Origin: Streptomyces sp. NBC_00457
GTDB lineage: Bacteria > Actinomycetota > Actinomycetes > Streptomycetales > Streptomycetaceae
NCBI RefSeq assembly: GCF_036014015.1
Contig: NZ_CP107905.1
Span: forward strand, 7,626,001-7,690,000
DNA length: 64,000 nucleotides
Direction: 5' to 3'
Both the position numbers and the translations under genes were made by a program. The notes beneath the pieces are model-generated. The model did no database searches. It saw only the letters and a list, made by a program, of their open reading frames with translations, and was not told where the DNA came from. Shown piece by piece: positions 58,936 to 64,000 of the stretch (position 1 is the stretch's first letter; every line of letters starts with the position of its first letter).

Positions 58936-58954
58936 TATGGTTAGGCTTACCTAA
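58936..58954 (-). promoter_or_regulatory. IdeR/DmdR1-like iron box of the haem oxygenase gene
   Basis: TATGGTTAGGCTTACCTAA matches 16 of 19 consensus positions, the best of the three iron boxes in the window. Confidence 0.8.
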
Positions 58955-59057
58955 GTCAACCACTTCCCGACCTCTTGTCGGGAAACTTGCCGACGTCCTG
59001 TCGGTAAAAGAGTACAAGAAAAGACCCGCCCCCAGCAGGGGACGGGTCGCACGCTTG

Positions 59058-59915
59058 CTACGGCAGCGTCAGGATCTCCGCCCCCGTCTCCGTCACCACC
59101 AGCGTGTGCTCGAACTGGGCCGTCCGCCTGCGGTCCTTCGTGACGACCGTCCAGCCGTCGTCCCACATGTCGTACTCGTGCGTGCCGAGTGTCAGCATCG
59201 GCTCGATCGTGAAGGTCATGCCGGGCTGCATGATCGTGGTGGCGTGCGGGCTGTCGTAGTGCGGGATGATCAGGCCCGAGTGGAAGGACGAGTTGATGCC
59301 GTGGCCCGTGAAGTCCCGGACGACTCCGTAGCCGAAGCGTTTCGCGTACGACTCGATCACGCGGCCGATGACGTTGATCTGGCGGCCCGGCTTGACCGCC
59401 TTGATCGCGCGGTTCAGGGACTCACGCGTGCGCTCCACCAGCAGGCGGCTCTCCTCGTCGACCTCGCCGACCAGGTACGTCGCGTTGTTGTCGCCGTGCA
59501 CCCCGCCGATGTACGCCGTCACATCGAGGTTGATGATGTCGCCGTCGCGCAGGACGGTGGAGTCGGGGATGCCGTGGCAGATGACCTCGTTGAGGGACGT
59601 GCACAGGGACTTGGGGAAGCCTCGGTAGCCGAGCGTCGACGGGTAGGCGCCGTGGTCGCACATGTAGTCGTGCGCCGCCTTGTCCAGCTCGTCCGTGGTC
59701 ACCCCGGGGGCGATCAGCTTGGCCGCCTCCGCCATCGCCCGCGCGGCGATCCGCCCGGCGACGCGCATCGCCTCGATCGTCTCGGGCGTCTGCACCTCCG
59801 GGCCGGTGTACGGCGTCGGCGCGGGCTTGCCGACATACTCGGGGCGACGGATGTTTCCGGGCACGGGACGGGTGGGGGACAGCTCCCCTGGTACGAGCAG
59901 CGACTGGCCAGACAT
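59058..59915 (-). CDS. map: Methionine aminopeptidase type I
   Basis: A 285-aa type Ib methionyl aminopeptidase with a 45-residue N-terminal extension rich in Pro ([20 protein letters not shown]) that resembles the SH3-binding linker of the actinobacterial form. Metal ligands are visible: Asp in [19 protein letters not shown] near 132-148, His in GHGINSSFH near 206 and Glu in FTIEPMLTL near 238 with the final Glu near 270. It removes N-terminal Met from nascent proteins. ATG at 59915 starts at [12 protein letters not shown]. It is divergent from a small gene. Confidence 0.95.
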   Translation of the reverse strand: MSGQSLLVPGELSPTRPVPGNIRRPEYVGKPAPTPYTGPEVQTPETIEAMRVAGRIAARAMAEAAKLIAPGVTTDELDKAAHDYMCDHGAYPSTLGYRGFPKSLCTSLNEVICHGIPDSTVLRDGDIINLDVTAYIGGVHGDNNATYLVGEVDEESRLLVERTRESLNRAIKAVKPGRQINVIGRVIESYAKRFGYGVVRDFTGHGINSSFHSGLIIPHYDSPHATTIMQPGMTFTIEPMLTLGTHEYDMWDDGWTVVTKDRRRTAQFEHTLVVTETGAEILTLP

Positions 59916-59973
59916 GCCAGCGAGTCTAGACGGCGGGCATGGGGGAACATGTCTGTGGTGAAAGGAGCCGGTC

Positions 59974-60204
59974 ATGGCCCTGTTCAAGAAGCGGACCGTC
60001 GGAAAGCCGGGCGAGTGGTACTACTGCCTGGAGCACAAGAAGGTGGAAGAGGGGCCCGAGTGCCCCGCCAAGGACCGCTTCGGCCCCTATGCCACCCGCG
60101 CGGAGGCCGACCAAGCGATGGCGACGGCCCGCGAGCGCAACCTGGAATGGGAGAACGACCCCAGGTGGCACGACACCCCAGCAACCAAGACCGACGACGA
60201 CTGA
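59974..60204 (+). CDS. Conserved small protein, 76 aa
   Basis: A 76-aa cytosolic protein. Residues about 1-45 include [20 protein letters not shown], with two Cys and a His that could bind zinc, then [20 protein letters not shown] and an acidic tail ending TKTDDD. The blocks [14 protein letters not shown] and GPYATRAEA recur in Streptomyces genomes. ATG at 59974 has AAAGGAG 7 nt upstream. It is divergent from map and followed by a dispersed repeat. No function is known to me. Confidence 0.75.
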   Translation: MALFKKRTVGKPGEWYYCLEHKKVEEGPECPAKDRFGPYATRAEADQAMATARERNLEWENDPRWHDTPATKTDDD

Positions 60205-60207
60205 AGC

Positions 60208-60260
60208 GCGCCCCAAAGGGGCGCGGGGAACTGCGCGACCAGCCACAACGGCGCCGCACC
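60208..60260 (-). repeat. Dispersed Streptomyces intergenic repeat, copy 4 (inverted)
   Basis: CCCCAAAGGGGCGCGGGGAA then CTGCGCGACCAGCCACAACG. It has the same core as copy 3 and the inverse orientation of copies 1 and 2. It lies after the 76-aa gene and before the MFS gene. Confidence 0.8.
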
Positions 60261-60273
60261 CGAACGACGGACA

Positions 60274-61572
60274 TCACCCTTTAGCCGACGCAGCCAACCC
60301 ACGCTGCCGCACCGCATGCTCATTGGTGCGCTGGTCGTACGTCATCAGCTTCGGCAGACACAGCGCCAGCAACCCCACCGCACCCGCGCACAGCAGCCCT
60401 CCCGACCACACCGACGCCCGTACCCCCCACAGCGCGGCGAAGCCCCCCGCGCGGACCTGCCCGACGGTCGGGCCGACCGAGTACGACAGCAACTCGATCC
60501 CGGCGAGCCGACCCCGCAGCTCGTCCGGGATCGTCTGGTTCCACATGGCCGCGCGGAAGATCCCGCTGACCATGTCGCAGCCGCCCGCCACGGTCAGGAA
60601 CAGCAGCACCAGCCATACGTCGCCGACGACACCGGCGGCCGCGATCGCCAGACCCCAGAGCGCCGCCGACACCACCACCATCCGGCCGTGGCGGTGGACC
60701 CGTGAGGTCCAGCCGCTCGTCAGGCTCACCAGCATCGCGCCGAGCGGGACCGACGCGTACATCAGGCCCAGCGCCCACTCGGCGTCCAACTCGTCCGCGA
60801 GGAACGGCAGTACGGCCAGCGGCATCGCCAGGAACATCGCGGCGAGATCGACGGCGTAGGTGCCCAGCAGCTCCTTGCGGCTCCACGCGTACCGGGCGCC
60901 CTCCGCGATGGCCTTCAGCGACGGCTTCGCCGCCTCGTGGGACGCGGGGGAGGAGGCGATACGGAGGATCAGTACGACGGAGACGACGAAGGTCGCGAGG
61001 TCGGCGCCGTACGCCCAGCCCAGGCCCGCGTACGCGACGACCACGCCCGCCAGGGCCGGGCCCGCGACCCCGCCGAGCGTCCAGCGGAAGGCGTTCAGGG
61101 AGGCCGCCGCCGGCAGGTGCTCGTGGGCCACGATCCGGGGCCAGAGGGAGTCGAGCGCGGGCCGCTGCACGGAGAACAGGGCGGAGGACAGGGCTGCGAC
61201 GACGTACAGCGGCCAGACGGCAGGGTGCGGGAGGAGCACGTTGACCAGCAGGGCCGCGCTGAGCAGGCCCTGGCCGGCCTCGGTCCAGATGATCAGCTTG
61301 CGTTTGTCCAAGGCGTCCGCGAGCGCCCCGCCGTACAGCCCGAAGACCAGCAGCGGTACGAGCTCCACGGCACCGATTGCGCCCACCGCCGCGGCCGATC
61401 CGGTCAGCTCCTTCAGCTGCACCGGCAGCGCGACGAAGGTGAGGAAGCTGCCGAAGTTCGAGATCAGCCCCGAGAACCACAGCCGCCGGAAGTCACGGGA
61501 GGCCCGCCAGGGTGCGAGGTCGGGTAACAGGGCGCTGAGGCCGGAAGGGGCGTCGGGGGCGTCGTCGGTCAC
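60274..61572 (-). CDS. MFS transporter (EntS/YfiS-like)
   Basis: A 432-aa MFS protein with about 11-12 hydrophobic segments. The N-terminal signature SRDFRRLWFSGLISNFGSFLT near residue 23 and GALADALDKRKLIIW near 82 (motif A-like) match the EntS/MFS_3 group that exports enterobactin-like siderophores and drugs. A role in siderophore export would fit the iron neighbourhood but is not shown. The start is GTG at 61572; no strong ribosome site precedes it. The tail ends in a Ser/Ala/Lys segment. Confidence 0.88.
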   Translation of the reverse strand: MTDDAPDAPSGLSALLPDLAPWRASRDFRRLWFSGLISNFGSFLTFVALPVQLKELTGSAAAVGAIGAVELVPLLVFGLYGGALADALDKRKLIIWTEAGQGLLSAALLVNVLLPHPAVWPLYVVAALSSALFSVQRPALDSLWPRIVAHEHLPAAASLNAFRWTLGGVAGPALAGVVVAYAGLGWAYGADLATFVVSVVLILRIASSPASHEAAKPSLKAIAEGARYAWSRKELLGTYAVDLAAMFLAMPLAVLPFLADELDAEWALGLMYASVPLGAMLVSLTSGWTSRVHRHGRMVVVSAALWGLAIAAAGVVGDVWLVLLFLTVAGGCDMVSGIFRAAMWNQTIPDELRGRLAGIELLSYSVGPTVGQVRAGGFAALWGVRASVWSGGLLCAGAVGLLALCLPKLMTYDQRTNEHAVRQRGLAASAKG

Positions 61573-61614
61573 GGTGGCTCATGGTTGGGGACGCCCGGAG
61601 GTGGGGCAACCGAA

Positions 61615-62220
61615 TTACCAGGGGGTGGGGGGCGGTGCGGTCAGCTCGTCCGCCAGCCGCGACAGCCGGTCCCGAAGCCTCCGCCGTCCTCGGGAGACCG
61701 GCAGCGAACTCTCCCCGGCCGCCGCGCTGACCAGGTGCTGCACGGTGTCCAGGTCCAGCTCCGCCGACTTGGGCACGGCCAGCCTCTCGTGCGCCATCGC
61801 CGCCAACTCGCCCTCGTCCGCGCCGAGCGCCAGTACCGTCGCCCCGGCCCGCCGTGCGTCGTGCACCCGCTCGAGGGTGGCGGGCGTGCAGGAGCCCGCC
61901 GGTGAGACCACCAGCAGCGTCTCTCCGCGCCGGGCCGCCGCGAGCCGGCCCAGACCCACGGCCAGGTGCGCCGGATCCGAGGGGCGCGCGTCATGGCGTA
62001 CGAGAGTCGGCGACAGCTCCGGCGTGCCCGACCACGCGGCCTCGTCGACGAGATGGGCGGCGAGATGCCAGGGCTCGTACTCCGGGGTGCCGACCAGCAG
62101 CAGGCCGCCGCCGTGCGACACGACCGAACCGCGCAGCACCCCCGCGAAGCGTCGCGTGGCGCCCAACCACTCGGTCCCGGCGAGCACTTCGCGCAGCAGC
62201 GCGACCCGTACGGCGTCCAT
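61615..62220 (-). CDS. Conserved hypothetical protein, SIS-like fold
   Basis: A 201-aa protein. Residues about 100-160 read like an SIS (sugar isomerase) domain: ETLLVVSPAGSCTPATLERV, then ARRAGATVLALGADEGELAAM. Family substrate residues (Ser in SPAGS and nearby Glu) are partly conserved, but the first SIS strand is divergent. There is no signal or membrane segment. It is 43 bp from the MFS gene on the same strand and may form an operon with it. ATG at 62220 gives MDAVRVALLREV. Confidence 0.6.
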   Translation of the reverse strand: MDAVRVALLREVLAGTEWLGATRRFAGVLRGSVVSHGGGLLLVGTPEYEPWHLAAHLVDEAAWSGTPELSPTLVRHDARPSDPAHLAVGLGRLAAARRGETLLVVSPAGSCTPATLERVHDARRAGATVLALGADEGELAAMAHERLAVPKSAELDLDTVQHLVSAAAGESSLPVSRGRRRLRDRLSRLADELTAPPPTPW

Positions 62221-62331
62221 GCGACGGCATCCTGCCGCAACCCGCGACTTGTGATGTGGAGTTCACCACGAATTCGCCCATGATGGGCAGACGGCCGGAT
62301 CGCCGCCGAACACGTCACGAGGAGTACGCGC

Positions 62332-63399
62332 ATGTCAGAGACCAGCGTCCCGTTCCGTGCGGGCGACGACGGCTACGCCAGCTACCGGATCCCGGCGGTC
62401 GTCGCCACCGCCTCCGGAACGCTGCTCGCCTTCTGCGAGGGCCGTGTCGACTCCGCGAGCGACTACGGGCACATCGACATCGTGCTGAAGCGGTCGACGG
62501 ACGGCGGCCGCACCTGGGGGGCGTTGCAGGTCGCCGCCCGCAACGGCGGCGACCTCGCGGGCAACCCCGCCCCCGTCGTCCTCGACACCGGCCGCGTGCT
62601 GCTCGTCCAGTGCCGTTCCGCCGCCGACGCGGCCGAGAGCGCGATCCTGCGCGGCGAGGTCAAGGACGAGGACGGGCGGCGGGTGTGGGTGCAGCACAGC
62701 GATGATGAAGGGGTGACGTGGTCGGAGCCCCGGGAGATCACGCATCAAGTCAAGGAGCCCGGCTGGCGCTGGTACGCCACCGGGCCCGGCCACGCCCTCC
62801 AGCTGAGCACCGGCCGGGTCGTCGTCCCCGCCAACCACACCGTGCCGCCCACCGGCTCCGACGTCGGCAACGAGCCCCGGTACAACGGCGGCCACTGCCT
62901 GCTCAGCGACGACCGCGGCGAGACCTGGTACCTCGGCTACGTCGACGACAGCCCGACCGACTACCTCAACGCCAACGAGAGCACCGCCGCCGAACTGGCC
63001 GACGGCCGCGTCTACTTCAACACCCGCACCGACTCCCGCTCGCCCGGCAACCGCGCCGACGCCCACTCCGAGGACGGCGGCCGGACCCTGGTGAAGCCGT
63101 TCCGCCCCCAGGCCGGACTGACCGCCCCCGTCTGCCAGGCGAGCCTCCTCCAGCTCCGCGACCCCGACCTGCTCCTGTACTCAGGCCCCGCACACGGCCG
63201 CGCCCTGATGACCCTGCGCGCCTCCACCGACGGCGGCACCACCTGGCGGCCGGCGTTCACCGTCGATGGCCTGCCGGCCGGGTACTCCGACCTGGTCCGC
63301 GTCGACGCGTCCACCGTCGGACTCCTCTACGAGACCGGCGACTTCAACCCCTACGAGACGATCAGCTTCCGGCGCGTCCCCGTGACGGAGCTCACCTGA
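62332..63399 (+). CDS. Exo-alpha-sialidase-like glycoside hydrolase (GH33 type)
   Basis: A 355-aa six-bladed beta-propeller sialidase. The YRIP motif is in SYRIPAVVATASG near residue 17. Asp-box repeats are STDGGRTW near 55, SDDEGVTW near 122, SDDRGETW near 187, SEDGGRTL near 245 and STDGGTTW near 295. The catalytic Tyr/Glu region (NANESTAAELADGRVYFNTR near 213) is present. There is no signal peptide, so it is cytosolic or exported by another route; secreted versions are common in the genus. ATG at 62332 has GAGGAG upstream. Confidence 0.9.
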   Translation: MSETSVPFRAGDDGYASYRIPAVVATASGTLLAFCEGRVDSASDYGHIDIVLKRSTDGGRTWGALQVAARNGGDLAGNPAPVVLDTGRVLLVQCRSAADAAESAILRGEVKDEDGRRVWVQHSDDEGVTWSEPREITHQVKEPGWRWYATGPGHALQLSTGRVVVPANHTVPPTGSDVGNEPRYNGGHCLLSDDRGETWYLGYVDDSPTDYLNANESTAAELADGRVYFNTRTDSRSPGNRADAHSEDGGRTLVKPFRPQAGLTAPVCQASLLQLRDPDLLLYSGPAHGRALMTLRASTDGGTTWRPAFTVDGLPAGYSDLVRVDASTVGLLYETGDFNPYETISFRRVPVTELT

Positions 63400-63424
63400 C
63401 CCGGTGGGGCCGCGGAGGCGGACG

Positions 63425-63430
63425 TAAAGT
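63425..63430 (+). promoter_or_regulatory. -10 element of a leaderless promoter
   Basis: TAAAGT ends 6 nt before the ATG at 63437. No ribosome-binding site lies between them, so the mRNA should be leaderless. Confidence 0.55.
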
Positions 63431-63436
63431 CGGCCC

Positions 63437-64000
63437 ATGACCTCTACCGACAGTGCTGCACAGAAGCCCGCGAAGGCCCCCGCCAAGGACCCCTGGGACC
63501 TGCCCGACGTCTCCGGTCTCGTCGTCGGCGTGCTCGGCGGGACCGGGCCGCAGGGCAAGGGCCTCGCCTACCGGCTCGCCCGGGCCGGCCAGAAGGTGAT
63601 CATCGGCTCGCGGGCCGCCGAGCGCGCGCAGTCCGCCGCCGGGGAGCTGGGGTACGGCGTCGAGGGCGCCGACAACGCCGAGTGCGCGCGCCGCAGCGAC
63701 ATCGTGATCGTCGCCGTCCCCTGGGAGGGGCACGGCAAGACGCTCGAATCCCTGCGTGCCGAGCTGTCCGGCAAGCTCGTCGTCGACTGCGTCAACCCGC
63801 TCGGCTTCGACAAGAAGGGCGCGTACGCCCTGAAGCCGCAGGAGGGCAGCGCCGCCGAGCAGGCCGCCGCGCTGCTGCCGGACTCCCGGGTGACCGCCGC
63901 CTTCCACCATCTGTCGGCGGTGCTCCTTGAGGACCCGGAGGTCGAGGAGATCGACACCGATGTGATGGTGCTGGGGGAGGAGCGCGCCGATGTCGAGATC
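63437..64000 (+). CDS. npdG: NADPH-dependent F420 reductase (5' part)
   Basis: The first 188 codons of an F420H2:NADP+ oxidoreductase; the 3' end is beyond the window. A 28-residue Lys/Ala/Pro-rich leader precedes the Rossmann motif VGVLGGTGPQGKGLAYRL near residue 31. IIGSRAAERA near 55 binds the NADP phosphate, and IVIVAVPWEGHGKTL near 90 and VVDCVNPLGFD near 112 are family blocks. It moves hydride between NADPH and F420. The ATG follows a leaderless-type promoter and is 37 bp after the sialidase stop. Confidence 0.93.
   Translation, partial: MTSTDSAAQKPAKAPAKDPWDLPDVSGLVVGVLGGTGPQGKGLAYRLARAGQKVIIGSRAAERAQSAAGELGYGVEGADNAECARRSDIVIVAVPWEGHGKTLESLRAELSGKLVVDCVNPLGFDKKGAYALKPQEGSAAEQAAALLPDSRVTAAFHHLSAVLLEDPEVEEIDTDVMVLGEERADVEI

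Overview
The window is chromosomal DNA from a Streptomyces or very close relative. GC is very high, GTG starts are frequent, several promoters look leaderless, RNase P RNA is of the actinobacterial type, and the gene content is typical of the genus (RNase H/phosphatase fusion, KDPG aldolase, YaaA, Rsm22-like methyltransferase, EfeOBU iron uptake, haem oxygenase, F420 reductase, graspetide cluster). No rRNA, tRNA or CRISPR array was seen.

Layout. (1) 1-2256: tail of a MaoC-like hydratase, a zinc alcohol dehydrogenase and a Fox2-like SDR, probably one catabolic operon. (2) 2298-4141: an intact IS1182-type element (2319-4120) inserted in the loop of the terminator that closes that operon. (3) 4155-15613: conserved core genes: a 51-aa protein, a secretion-independent hypothetical, NIF3, CT398-like zinc ribbon, RNase H/phosphatase, eda, yaaA, an RNB exonuclease, a MerR/membrane-protein pair, Uma2, AraC and an EamA transporter that runs into rnpB (15613-16028).

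(4) 16029 to about 35.4 kb: an accessory region anchored at the 3' end of rnpB. The last bases of rnpB recur at 22016-22038 and 27615-27638. The sequence after the first copy resembles that after the second, and the sequence before the second copy matches that before the third. I read this as two tandem, integrase-less cassettes. Cassette 1 carries SDR/TetR, an Atu4866-like lipoprotein, an XRE regulator, another SDR and a DUF234-type ATPase. Cassette 2 carries a SLOG-like protein, an XRE/TPR regulator, an HATPase, a 55-aa membrane protein and the graspetide genes tgmA-tgmB-tgmC. Beyond the third copy lie two paralogous PD-(D/E)XK nuclease plus DUF2075 helicase genes. Each is preceded by the same hairpin, whose 3' arm is the ribosome-binding site. 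A 42-aa membrane peptide converges on them. Decayed genes follow (about 32.8-35.4 kb), with a lipoprotein hydrolase and a NarL-type two-component system.

(5) 37.6-64 kb: core genes again: MazG-like, DoxX, SnoaL-like, aldo/keto reductase, SDR, PhoD phosphatase, Gfo/Idh/MocA oxidoreductase, Bcr-type exporter, serine hydrolase, Rsm22-like methyltransferase, S37 peptidase, DUF6243/TetR, prim-pol-like protein. An iron/haem block follows (efeO-efeB-efeU-lipoprotein, FecCD permease and HmuV ATPase, haem oxygenase) with an IdeR/DmdR1-like iron box before each unit. Then come methionine aminopeptidase, a small protein, an MFS exporter, a SIS-like protein, a sialidase and a truncated F420 reductase. 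Four copies of one dispersed Streptomyces repeat sit between core genes, one of them splitting the haem ABC operon.
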